NCBI GenBank assembly: GCA_018668695.1
Contig: JABJBS010000344.1
Span: 1 to 33,117, forward strand
DNA: 33,117 nucleotides
Reading direction: 5' to 3'
DNA from: Deltaproteobacteria bacterium
Lineage (GTDB): Bacteria > Myxococcota > XYA12-FULL-58-9 > JABJBS01
Shown here: piece after piece, positions 8,900-17,189 of the stretch
Layout: each line of letters starts with the position of its first letter
Numbering within the stretch: position 1 is the stretch's first letter
Made by a program: the position numbers and the translations under genes
Notes under the pieces: model-generated
Databases searched by the model: none
Told to the model about the DNA's origin: nothing
Seen by the model: only the letters and a program-made list of their open reading frames with translations

Positions 8900-9990
8900 T
8901 GAATTCAAAATCACCACGAAAAGGATTGACCCATAAACTATTGGGCGGCGTCGAAAAACTCATTCAAAACTATGACCCGATTAATAAATGGTCCGCCTTT
9001 TCGAAAGAACGTATTGCTGAGCCAGTCTTCCAACGGGACCAAGAGTTTATCCAGCAACTCCTGCCATTCATGGAAGCCTTTAATGCGTATTTCGGCTCTG
9101 AAATCCGTGGTTTCAATTTGATTCCAAAAGATAAGCCCGTTCTCTTGGTAGGTAACCACTCAGGCGGGGTCATGACACCCGATACTTGCAAATTGCTTTC
9201 GACCTGGTTTCAAGAGCGCAAGGACCAAACGCTCATCGGACTGGCTTTTGATGCGGCCTTCTCCATTCCCGGACTGGCCCCCATCATGCGCAAAATTGGT
9301 CAGGTACCCGCATCTCACGCCAACGCCCTCAAAGCGCTTGAGAACGGCTGCTCCGTGCTGGTTTATCCGGGCGGCGCCCACGAAGTGTTTCGTCCCTGGA
9401 GCGATAGAAATCAAATAGACTTCGCAGAGCACCGCGGGTTTATACGCCTCGCAATCAAAGCCGGTGTTGCCATTGTTCCTGTCGTCTCACACGGCGGTCA
9501 CAACACCACGATGGTTCTTAGCCGAGGTGAAAAACTAGCCAAGCTCTTCAAGATGGACCGCCTACGGATGACCGTCTATCCCATCCTTCTGCAATTTCCT
9601 TGGGGTATCTCCACACCTGGTCAGCCTGGAATACCGATGCCTGCGAAAATCACCATGCAGGTTCTCGAGCCAAGAGATATGTCGCACCACTGCCACGAAG
9701 ACGCTCAAGACGAAGAGCTGGTCAACAAGTATTACGAGGAAATCACAGAGGCCATGCAAGAGACCTTAGATGCACTGGTCCAAGAAAACCCCCGGCCCAT
9801 TGTGAGCCGAATTCAAAATCTAGTGGAATCTGTTTTTTACAAGCCAGAGAGAAAGTCCAATGCCCCAGCTGAAACAACTCACAAAATATATCAAGCAGAC
9901 TTATCAACTCGCGCGGTTCGCAACGGACCTACCGAAACTGATTCCTACAGCGAAGGTGAACCCAGCACTCCTTTTGCAGCAGCTGGCTAA
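8896..9990 (+). CDS. MGAT-like lysophospholipid/monoacylglycerol acyltransferase
   Basis: Acyltransferase of the PlsC/LPLAT superfamily, transferring acyl groups from acyl-CoA to a glycerolipid hydroxyl. VGNHSGGVMTPD carries the acceptor-site His with a longer spacing to Asp than the classical HX4D, as in MGAT/DGAT2-like members. LVYPGGAHEVFRPW and GFIRLAIKAGVAIVPVVSHG are the usual later blocks. I start at 8896 because AGGAGA lies 7 nt upstream and ATG overlaps the preceding TGA (ATGA); an upstream in-frame ATG at 8857 lies within the previous gene. The last 43 codons overlap the acyl-CoA synthetase in another frame. Its likely role is an intermediate acylation step feeding the WS/DGAT enzyme of the same operon. 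Confidence 0.85.
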   Translation: MMNSKSPRKGLTHKLLGGVEKLIQNYDPINKWSAFSKERIAEPVFQRDQEFIQQLLPFMEAFNAYFGSEIRGFNLIPKDKPVLLVGNHSGGVMTPDTCKLLSTWFQERKDQTLIGLAFDAAFSIPGLAPIMRKIGQVPASHANALKALENGCSVLVYPGGAHEVFRPWSDRNQIDFAEHRGFIRLAIKAGVAIVPVVSHGGHNTTMVLSRGEKLAKLFKMDRLRMTVYPILLQFPWGISTPGQPGIPMPAKITMQVLEPRDMSHHCHEDAQDEELVNKYYEEITEAMQETLDALVQENPRPIVSRIQNLVESVFYKPERKSNAPAETTHKIYQADLSTRAVRNGPTETDSYSEGEPSTPFAAAG

Positions 9991-11626
9991 GAAACAGCCT
10001 ACTGCGCTCGCTCTCGCGTTTGAGAATCAGCGTTACACCTGGCGGCAAATGAACGCGCGGGCCAACCAGTACGCAGCCTTTTTTAAAAAACAAGGGGTAC
10101 GCTCGGGCGACGTTGTTGCGCTGATGATGGACAATCGGCCCGATTACCTCTTTTGCGTCATGGGTCTGAACCGAATCGGCGCCATCACGTCGCTGATCAA
10201 TACCAATCTCAAAGGCGATGCTTTAGAGCACGCGCTTCAAGCCTGTGGCAGCACACGCTTATTTTTGGGCACCGAGCACATTCCAACCTTTGAAGATTCA
10301 CCATGCGCCAAAAACTCCGATCTTAAAGTATGGCTCCACGCTCCCGCCGGACAAGAAACCAGTCAAGACTGTGTGAATAAGTCGATCGACGGTTGCTCAC
10401 CACGCACCACCGACTACCGGTATACGCCGCGCGGCGAAGACGTTTATTGTTATATCTATACGTCGGGCACCACTGGGCTGCCGAAAGCTGCAGTCATTCG
10501 TAACCAGCGCATGCTCGGTGCAAACGTCTTCTTTGGGCACTTGGTTCATCAGAGTACTCCAGGCAGCCTCATTTATGTTCCGCTGCCCCTCTACCATTCC
10601 AACGCCATGTTGTTAGGCTTCGGTTCCTCCTTGGCCACAGGAGCGGCCATTGGACTACGACAGAAGTTCTCAGCGTCTGGTTTCTGGCCGGACGTTCAAA
10701 ACTTTCGTGCCACGAGCTTCGTTTATATCGGAGAACTTTGCCGCTACCTCCTCAATACTCCTTCGGTTCCTCAAGAGCGTGGTCATGAGCTTCAAGTGGC
10801 AGTCGGTAACGGATTACGACCTGACATCTGGGAAGAGTTTCAAGAACGATTTGAGATTCCAACCATTCGCGAGTTCTACGGAAGTACTGAAGGTAACGCT
10901 CCTGCCATCAACTTTTCTGGTAAGCCTGGAATGATCGGCAGACTGGCTCCAAGTATGGTCGTGGTGCAATGCGATCCCACCAGTGGAGAGATCCATAGAG
11001 ACGCCCGTGGGCATGCTAAAGCGGTTAATGCGGGTGAGTCCGGATTACTCCTTGGAAAAATATCTAAGCTCACGACCTTTGAGGGATACGTCGACAAAAA
11101 GGCGACCGCTAAAAAACTTGAGCATGACCTTTTTAAATCCGGAGATAGGTATTTTAACACCGGGGATCTGGTCAAACTTCATGAAGGACGCTGGTTAAGC
11201 TTTGAAGACAGACTTGGGGATACCTTTCGCTGGAAAGGCGAAAACGTCTCAACCACACAAGTTGCGGAAACCCTCAACGGTGCTCAAGGTGTTCTTGAAT
11301 CCAATGTGTACGGAGTCGCGGTTGAAAAAACTGAAGGTAAGGCGGGTATGGTAGCCCTTACCACCAATGACGATTTCGACATCAAAAAATTTGCACACTT
11401 TGTCAAAGACGAATTGGCGGCCTACCAGCGCCCTGTCTTCGTCAGAATCATTCAGGGCGGGATGCGTGTTACGGGTACATTCAAGCATCAAAAAACAGAT
11501 TACCGAAAAGAGGGATTTAATCCCAAATTAGTACAAGACCCGCTCTACTACCTTAGCGCAGGAAACTACTTGCCAGTGGACGCCAAGGCCTACAAAGCCA
11601 TTCATCAAGGCGAAGAAAGTATTTAA
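9860..11626 (+). CDS. Long-chain fatty acyl-CoA synthetase (FATP/FadD6-like)
   Basis: ATP-dependent activation of fatty acid to acyl-CoA through an acyl-adenylate. The P-loop-like AMP motif YTSGTTGLPK is at residues 200-209, FYGSTEGN near 339-346, YFNTGDL near 431-437 and the C-terminal hinge/fatty acid motif FRWKGENVST near 456-465. The segment before the first motif aligns in character with FadD6/FATP-type very-long-chain synthetases, including the YTWRQMNARANQYA block, so the early ATG at 9860 is preferred although it lies inside the previous gene: the overlap is 131 nt. A purine-rich stretch, AGAGAGAAAG, is the only ribosome-binding candidate. It supplies acyl-CoA for the acyltransferases on either side. 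Confidence 0.92.
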   Translation: MPQLKQLTKYIKQTYQLARFATDLPKLIPTAKVNPALLLQQLAKKQPTALALAFENQRYTWRQMNARANQYAAFFKKQGVRSGDVVALMMDNRPDYLFCVMGLNRIGAITSLINTNLKGDALEHALQACGSTRLFLGTEHIPTFEDSPCAKNSDLKVWLHAPAGQETSQDCVNKSIDGCSPRTTDYRYTPRGEDVYCYIYTSGTTGLPKAAVIRNQRMLGANVFFGHLVHQSTPGSLIYVPLPLYHSNAMLLGFGSSLATGAAIGLRQKFSASGFWPDVQNFRATSFVYIGELCRYLLNTPSVPQERGHELQVAVGNGLRPDIWEEFQERFEIPTIREFYGSTEGNAPAINFSGKPGMIGRLAPSMVVVQCDPTSGEIHRDARGHAKAVNAGESGLLLGKISKLTTFEGYVDKKATAKKLEHDLFKSGDRYFNTGDLVKLHEGRWLSFEDRLGDTFRWKGENVSTTQVAETLNGAQGVLESNVYGVAVEKTEGKAGMVALTTNDDFDIKKFAHFVKDELAAYQRPVFVRIIQGGMRVTGTFKHQKTDYRKEGFNPKLVQDPLYYLSAGNYLPVDAKAYKAIHQGEESI

Positions 11627-11628
11627 AA

Positions 11629-12774
11629 ATGAAGTCGCAATCACAAATGAGCGGTCTTCAACGCTTACTTCGATTACCGAGAAAAGTCCGTGTTCCCCAG
11701 CCTCCGGAGTTACCGCCGAAGGTGCAGCGCAAAATAGGAGCCGCTGTAGACAAGGCTGTTCTTACGCTGATGAAAGGGGTTCGTAAGAGTCCGCGGAAAA
11801 ATGATTTCTCCCGATTGCAGTTCGAAATTCAAAACGCCCACGACCTTTATGCGGAGGCTGGAATGCTGGTGAACCCCAAGCTATTTCACCCCGTTCCAGA
11901 ACCGCTGAATATCAAAAAGCGCAAAAAACGACTCGGCCCCGCCGGCCGATATACCGAGCTTACTTTTGAAAGCGGATACCGGTCGCCTCTTAACGAACCC
12001 GTGGGCCGCCGATGGATGTCCAAAAAGGAAAATCAAACCGCTTACGCGGGTGTCTTTGCCCATGATGATGTGACCCGGCCTTGGATTATTTGCATGCACG
12101 GTCTCGGTACAGGGAGCCCCTGGATAGATTTTCCTGCATTTCAAGTACGAAGACTACACAAACACTTAGGTCTGAATGTGGTTGTCCCGGTGATGCCAGC
12201 ACACGGCGCACGGCGGGCCTCTGATCAAGAACGTGGCGGGCTCTTAAGCTTTGAACTTGTTGAAAGCCTTCACGGCATTTCACAAGCGGTCTTTGAAGCT
12301 CGCAATCTCGTTCATTGGATTCGAGAGCAAGGTGGAACACAAATTGGGTTTTACGGAATATCGATGGGGTCATACGTGAGCGCACTAATGAGCGGCCTCG
12401 AAGAGCTCGACATGGTGATCTGCGCCATTCCTCTTTGTGATATTCCAGAGCTCTTTTCTGGGCACACAACCAAGCGCCTTCGTCGTAGAGCCGAAGAACA
12501 TGATATTTTGGGGCCCACCCTGCGTTCTTTATTTTGCCTGGTATCTCCCGAAGCGCTCACCCCGTCGGCACCTGAATCGAGTCGTTTGATTATGGCCGGC
12601 ACAGCTGACCACATCACACCCAATGCTCAGGCCAATAAACTTAGCCGAGCCTGGAAAACACCGGTGACCTGGTTTCCCGGTGGACATGTTAGCTACTTCT
12701 GGTCCAAACCAGCGCTTCAAACTGTTCATCAAGCCCTCAGGGCATTCGCAAATTTGGAAGAGGCACCCCTATGA
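11629..12774 (+). CDS. Alpha/beta hydrolase, probable lipase/esterase
   Basis: Serine hydrolase with the alpha/beta fold. The oxyanion-side motif CMHGLGTGSPW is followed by the nucleophile elbow GISMG with Ser245; Asp327 (AGTADH) and His353 (PGGHVS) complete a likely triad. About 150 basic N-terminal residues precede the catalytic domain and have no recognised motif; there is no signal peptide. It begins two nt after the synthetase stop and its TGA overlaps the ATG of the WS/DGAT gene. It could hydrolyse the wax ester or triacylglycerol made by the operon, or help attach the lipid inclusion surface; both are inferences from the neighbourhood. Confidence 0.8.
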   Translation: MKSQSQMSGLQRLLRLPRKVRVPQPPELPPKVQRKIGAAVDKAVLTLMKGVRKSPRKNDFSRLQFEIQNAHDLYAEAGMLVNPKLFHPVPEPLNIKKRKKRLGPAGRYTELTFESGYRSPLNEPVGRRWMSKKENQTAYAGVFAHDDVTRPWIICMHGLGTGSPWIDFPAFQVRRLHKHLGLNVVVPVMPAHGARRASDQERGGLLSFELVESLHGISQAVFEARNLVHWIREQGGTQIGFYGISMGSYVSALMSGLEELDMVICAIPLCDIPELFSGHTTKRLRRRAEEHDILGPTLRSLFCLVSPEALTPSAPESSRLIMAGTADHITPNAQANKLSRAWKTPVTWFPGGHVSYFWSKPALQTVHQALRAFANLEEAPL

Positions 12775-14186
12775 AAAGACTCAGCGGAATGGATGCAGCG
12801 TTTCTTTATGGAGAAACCCCAGCTGTGCATATGCACACGCTTAAGGTGGCCATTGTTGATGCCCCACAGGGCGACAGCAACTTTTTGTTTTCTCGGCTTA
12901 AGCATGAGCTGACCAAGCGTCTTCACCTCATGCCCCTTTTTAAATGTAAGGCCGTAAATGTACCGCTTGGTCTTCATCACCCGATCTGGGCCGATGATCC
13001 AGAATTCAATATCAGTCGTCATGTGCGCAGACTTGCAGTGGTTGCTCCAGGAGGACAACGAGAACTAGACGATACCATCGCGCAAATCGCAGGGCGCCCA
13101 CTACGGCGCGACCGGCCCCTCTGGGAAGTATGGATGCTTGAAGGATTGCCCGGCAACGAAATCGCTTATGTGGCTAAAATTCATCATGCGATTGCTGATG
13201 GTCTCGCGTCTTCAACACTTTTGAATCAGGTTATGGATCCAGCGGACGGCTCATCTCGTGTGACTCCGTTTCCCGCCACCCCAAAAGAGCCGAGTTCAAC
13301 GCCATCTCCCACGAAACTGGCCTGGAATGCGCTTAAGCAAACCCCTGCCAGGGCAGCTGGACTTCCGAGTCTCATGTCGCGAACACTGCAAGGCACTCGC
13401 AGACTCATTCGCCACCACCGCCAGGATGGTGACCGTTTACCGGGACCTTTTGCTACAGAGAAGACAGTGCTCAATACATCAATCGGACCGCGGCGCTCAT
13501 TTGCCACCACCAGTATTGAGTTTGAACGCTTACGGGTTATCAAAAGCTTTCTCAACGTGACCATCAATGATGTAGTCTTGGCATTGGTATCCGGCGCGCT
13601 AAGAGACTTTCTAAATACTTACGATATGTGTCCGGAGAAGCCCTTAATCGCTACAGTCCCGGTTTCTATCGCTCTCAACCACGGCGACATGCACACACAG
13701 GGCAACAAGCTGAGTAATCTCTTTACGTCGTTGTGTACCAACATCGAGTGCCCGCTCGAGCGTATTCGAGCGATTCATCTTGCCAGCGTAAGCGCGAAAC
13801 AGGCAAGCGATTGCATGGGAACGGAGATTCTACACGAGTGGGCAGAGTACATTCCACCGCTTCCATATAAGGCTGGTCTTCGGCTTTACTCAGACCTAAA
13901 GCTTGCCAATCGGCACCGTCCGCCCGCGAACGTTATCGTGTCCAATGTAAGAGGGCCTGACCGCATGTTGACCGTAGGCGGTAGAAAGCTCAAACGCTTC
14001 TATTCTGTAGGTCCCATCTTAGGCGGCATGGGTCTGAACCTCACTGCTTGGAGCTACGCCGGGCAATTGAATGTAACTGCCTTGGGCAACCACCAGACGT
14101 TGCCTCATATTCATGAGATTACAAATCGATTGGAATATGCTCTACAAGATTTAGAGCAAGCCATTGCGAAAGCAAAAGCGGCTTAG
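12771..14186 (+). CDS. Wax ester synthase / acyl-CoA:diacylglycerol acyltransferase
   Basis: Bifunctional WS/DGAT-type enzyme that esterifies fatty alcohols or diacylglycerol with acyl-CoA, producing storage wax ester or triacylglycerol at the inner membrane and lipid droplets. The N-terminus, MKRLSGMDAAFLY, is typical. The catalytic HHxxxDG is HHAIADG at residues 138-144. The second family motif NDVVLALVSGALR and the late GGMGLNLTAWSY block are present. The 471-aa length matches Acinetobacter and actinobacterial homologues. It is the last gene of the operon, coupled by a 4-nt ATGA overlap. Its TAG stop overlaps the TAA stop of the converging CAP gene, so no terminator separates them. No fatty acyl-CoA reductase is in the window, leaving wax ester versus TAG open. 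Confidence 0.95.
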   Translation: MKRLSGMDAAFLYGETPAVHMHTLKVAIVDAPQGDSNFLFSRLKHELTKRLHLMPLFKCKAVNVPLGLHHPIWADDPEFNISRHVRRLAVVAPGGQRELDDTIAQIAGRPLRRDRPLWEVWMLEGLPGNEIAYVAKIHHAIADGLASSTLLNQVMDPADGSSRVTPFPATPKEPSSTPSPTKLAWNALKQTPARAAGLPSLMSRTLQGTRRLIRHHRQDGDRLPGPFATEKTVLNTSIGPRRSFATTSIEFERLRVIKSFLNVTINDVVLALVSGALRDFLNTYDMCPEKPLIATVPVSIALNHGDMHTQGNKLSNLFTSLCTNIECPLERIRAIHLASVSAKQASDCMGTEILHEWAEYIPPLPYKAGLRLYSDLKLANRHRPPANVIVSNVRGPDRMLTVGGRKLKRFYSVGPILGGMGLNLTAWSYAGQLNVTALGNHQTLPHIHEITNRLEYALQDLEQAIAKAKAA

Positions 14187-14929
14187 GAAATTTTTACTCG
14201 GACCGGTTCACGCTCTTTGCGGCGTAGAAAAAATACACCGGCCAACATCCACATCCACAGAGTGGGTCCTGTTTGTCGGCAGCTAGCCTCAACCCCATCG
14301 TCCGAATCGATGCCTGAACCTTCGTCCGTAACACCATCACCTGTTTCAGTGTTGTTTTCTTCACCGCCGGAGTCTGGGGTTTCGCCCTCAGAGCCACCCT
14401 CTCCAGAACAGTCACCGGTACCATCTACCCAATTCGAGAAATTGTTGGTCCAGTACCAACCGAAATATGAGTTTTCAATATAGACTCGGCCAATTCCAAT
14501 GGAAGTAAAGCTTCGGTCCAGCATATTTTCATTGTGACCGGGACTTGTTCGCCACTGCTCAAAGGTAGCTTCCGCAGAAGCGTTGCCTGCGGCGATATTC
14601 TCAGCGGCGCTTGTCCATTGGTCATGACCAAATGCAGTGATTCGATCAAAGGGATCTCGACCCGTACAGATATCACCGGCATCATCACAAGGCGGTTCGT
14701 TGTGGTCGAAAAAACCTTGCTCACCCATCGCGCCACTCATGTAAGTGGCCGCATCGTTCATCGTAGGCGATGGCGTTAGGCATGGTGCTCCATTGGCTTC
14801 ACGGTACTCGTTGATGATTCGAAGAAACTCAACCTCTTGTTCATCGAGTGCAGAATCTCCAGCCGCCAAAATGCCTTGAGGAATCAGCATTGCGAAAGCC
14901 AAAAACAGATAGAACAACTTTATTTTCAT
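14183..14929 (-). CDS. CAP-domain (SCP/PR-1) surface protein with MYXO-CTERM-like tail
   Basis: Secreted protein of the cysteine-rich secretory/PR-1 superfamily; the biochemical role in bacteria is mostly unknown. A signal peptide occupies about residues 1-22 (MKIKLFYLFLAFAMLIPQGI). The CAP domain follows, with AAENIAAG and the signature GHNENML then FTSIGIGRVY. A Glu/Gly/Asp/Thr-rich linker leads to a C-terminal Cys, a hydrophobic span (LWMWMLAGVFFL) and RRKER, an arrangement like the MYXO-CTERM sorting tag of myxobacteria. I chose ATG 14929 over the upstream 14986 because GAGGAAA sits just before it and the signal peptide then begins at the start. Its stop overlaps that of the WS/DGAT gene on the other strand. 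Confidence 0.85.
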   Translation of the reverse strand: MKIKLFYLFLAFAMLIPQGILAAGDSALDEQEVEFLRIINEYREANGAPCLTPSPTMNDAATYMSGAMGEQGFFDHNEPPCDDAGDICTGRDPFDRITAFGHDQWTSAAENIAAGNASAEATFEQWRTSPGHNENMLDRSFTSIGIGRVYIENSYFGWYWTNNFSNWVDGTGDCSGEGGSEGETPDSGGEENNTETGDGVTDEGSGIDSDDGVEASCRQTGPTLWMWMLAGVFFLRRKEREPVRVKIS

Positions 14930-15013
14930 TACTTTCCTCAAAAGGGAGTCCGGGGGTTGGCTAACTATAGGCACCCTCAAGCTCATACGCCAAGCCTCAA
15001 CCGTAAAGTTCCT

Positions 15014-15028
15014 GGACGCAGTGCGTCC
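15014..15028. promoter_or_regulatory. Perfect 15-bp palindrome, probable operator
   Basis: GGACGCA-G-TGCGTCC is a perfect 7-bp dyad around one central base. It contains the same CGCAGTGCGT decamer found twice before the lipid operon. It lies between the divergent CAP gene (start 14929) and aconitase-family gene (start 15183), so it could control either. It lacks a T-tract on either outgoing side and has a one-base spacer, so it is not a terminator. Confidence 0.5.
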
Positions 15029-15141
15029 AAAAATAGCGTTTGATCACAGCTCTAAACATCCAATTAGATTGAGCTTTAATATAAATGCCTCGACCCACAC
15101 TGAAGAGTTGACGGTCTACCCTAAAGGTTCTATGCGGGCAG

Positions 15142-15167
15142 CCTCGAAGGGTATGATTACCTTGAGG
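15142..15167 (+). promoter_or_regulatory. Leader hairpin just before aconitase-family gene
   Basis: The arms CCTC-G-AAGG-G-TA and TACCTTGAGG pair over 10 bp with two single bulged G residues and a TGAT loop. The hairpin ends 5 nt before the GGAG ribosome-binding site at 15173-15176. A competing pair, TACCCT (15117-15122) with AGGGTA (15149-15154), overlaps its 5' arm. A role in controlling translation is conjecture. Confidence 0.3.
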
Positions 15168-15182
15168 ATAATGGAGTAGAGC

Positions 15183-17174
15183 ATGCAAGATGTAGATTCG
15201 ACACCCATGGTTCAGTTAACACCAGGCAAGCGGGTGCTCTTTCTCACCAAAGATCTCGACCTTATAAAAAAGCAGCTCTATGAAGGCCTCGACTTAAAGA
15301 TGGCCGACCTCAAACCTGAGGATTTACTCGACGATATCAATACCGACGTCATGACTCCTGCCTGGGTCTGCTTTGATCACCGCCCAGAAGACATTGCCAA
15401 AAATGCATACGCCGGGCTTCTCCATCAAGGCGAGCGGGTTTTCCAACCCAGCGCCTTAATGAATGGCAATTTTGAAGTGATCGTCAGTGGTCAGCGCAAA
15501 GGAACCGGCTCTTCGCGAGAAACGGCCGCCCAATGTGAAAGCTACAGCGGCATCAAGATTGTTATCGCCCACTCATTCGCGCCGATCCACGAACGCAACA
15601 ACATTAACCTCGGGCAGCTCATGGCAGGCTACGAGGCATTGGAGCGCTTGCAAAACGGAGAAGGCGTAGCACTGGAAGAATTTACCGGACGTTATGACCC
15701 CGTTACCCGTGTGATTCTAGAGAGCGGCGGGCTGTTCAAATTCTCTAAAAAATTGGCCACTGGCGAAGTGACTGTACCGGCGCCTGAAACCTCAAAACGC
15801 CCGATGACGATGGTCGAAAAAATCATTGCCCAGAAGCTTGTCGCTCAAGGCGATGAACATTTCGTAAAAGCAGGCGATGCTGTACTGGCTCGCACCGACG
15901 GTGGTTACAGCCATGAGTTTACCAGTGCCCAGGTTCATGAATTTCTAAGGCGCGAGTTTGGCGATGATTACAAAGTCAAAAACCCGCAAAAACTTGCCGT
16001 CTTTGAAGACCACCTCCTCTATGCCGACGGCGTAGCGCGTTTTGCTAAATTCAAAGATAAAATTCAGACCTTGCGCGACCTACAAAAAGAGTTTCAAGCA
16101 CACGCTGGCGTTCGGGACTACTCTGCTAAAAACGGAATCTCCCCCGGCATCTGCCACCAAGTAGCACGCGAGCACTTCATCGATCCCGGTGACTTTATCC
16201 AAGCAACTGACAGCCACACCTGTATGGGCGGAGGCAACAACGCCTTAACATACGGCGTTGGAGCAACCGAATACGCAGCAGCCATTCACAGTGGTGCAAG
16301 TTTCGTAAGAGTCCCAGAGGCTATTCGCTTTGAACTCGTAGGTGAGCTCAACGATGGCTGTACGGCCAAGGATGTTATTCTTCAAATCCTCGCCACGCAC
16401 GCAAGAGATGAAGATACACTTGACCGCTCCATGGAGTTTGGTGGACCGGGCCTCAAATCCTTGAGCATGGATGAACGAGCTACGCTCTGCAATATGGCTA
16501 CAGAGTGCACTGCTAAAACCGGAATCGCGGAATGGGATGAGAAGACCATCACATGGCTAAAAGAGCGACGCCCCGATTTAAATGAAGATGCGATTCGCGC
16601 CAAGTGCATCATGCCTGATGCAGGCGCACATTATGATGGCGGCGTTCACACCATTGATCTTTCGACCATCAAGCCCATGGTGGCTCACCCCGGTAATCCA
16701 GACAAAGGTATCCCATCGGATCCAACCAATGGCGCCAACATCACAGACATTGGCAATGTTCGAATTGATATCGCTTACGGCGGCTCTTGCACGGCAGGAA
16801 AAGCAGACGACTTTGCATTCTATGCACAGGTTGTTGAGGAAGCGCTCAATTCCGGTAAAAAAGTCGCCGACCACGTCAACTTCTTTATTCAATACGGAAG
16901 CGCAGATGTAGCGAGGTTTGCAAAAGAACAGGGCTGGACTGACCTATTTGAAAAAGCCGGTGTGCAGCTTATCAACCCGGGTTGTGGAGCATGCATCGGT
17001 TGCGGGCCAGGTGTAAGCGAAACAACTGAGCAGGTTACGGTCAGTGCAATCAACCGAAATTTTCAGGGCCGAAGTGGACCCGGTAAACTTTACCTGGCCT
17101 CACCTCTTACGGTCGCTGCATCAGCCTTTGCCGGTCATATTGTTTCTTACGAAGAAGGCATGTTTAAAGCCTAA
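15183..17174 (+). CDS. Aconitase-superfamily hydro-lyase, swivel domain first
   Basis: [4Fe-4S] dehydratase/isomerase of the aconitase, homoaconitase and isopropylmalate isomerase superfamily. The 663-aa chain carries the small swivel (LeuD-like) domain at the N-terminus, with GSSRE at 109-113 followed by IVIAHSFAPIHERNN, and the large catalytic (LeuC-like) domain after about residue 215. DSHTCMGG is at 343-350. Cluster ligands are probably Cys536 (GGSC), Cys601 and Cys604 (GCGAC), with the two-residue CxxC spacing of LeuC. Aconitase A and typical fungal fusions place the swivel last; here the order is reversed. The substrate cannot be fixed: citrate, isopropylmalate, homocitrate or methylcitrate are all possible. 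GGAG lies 6 nt before the ATG. It converges on the desaturase gene with 15 nt between them. Confidence 0.88.
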   Translation: MQDVDSTPMVQLTPGKRVLFLTKDLDLIKKQLYEGLDLKMADLKPEDLLDDINTDVMTPAWVCFDHRPEDIAKNAYAGLLHQGERVFQPSALMNGNFEVIVSGQRKGTGSSRETAAQCESYSGIKIVIAHSFAPIHERNNINLGQLMAGYEALERLQNGEGVALEEFTGRYDPVTRVILESGGLFKFSKKLATGEVTVPAPETSKRPMTMVEKIIAQKLVAQGDEHFVKAGDAVLARTDGGYSHEFTSAQVHEFLRREFGDDYKVKNPQKLAVFEDHLLYADGVARFAKFKDKIQTLRDLQKEFQAHAGVRDYSAKNGISPGICHQVAREHFIDPGDFIQATDSHTCMGGGNNALTYGVGATEYAAAIHSGASFVRVPEAIRFELVGELNDGCTAKDVILQILATHARDEDTLDRSMEFGGPGLKSLSMDERATLCNMATECTAKTGIAEWDEKTITWLKERRPDLNEDAIRAKCIMPDAGAHYDGGVHTIDLSTIKPMVAHPGNPDKGIPSDPTNGANITDIGNVRIDIAYGGSCTAGKADDFAFYAQVVEEALNSGKKVADHVNFFIQYGSADVARFAKEQGWTDLFEKAGVQLINPGCGACIGCGPGVSETTEQVTVSAINRNFQGRSGPGKLYLASPLTVAASAFAGHIVSYEEGMFKA

Positions 17175-17189
17175 CGGCCTTATAAATCC

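Noticed and set aside
15014-15028. Palindrome as a transcription terminator
   Set aside because: There is only one base between the arms and no T-tract following on either strand; a protein-binding operator is more likely.
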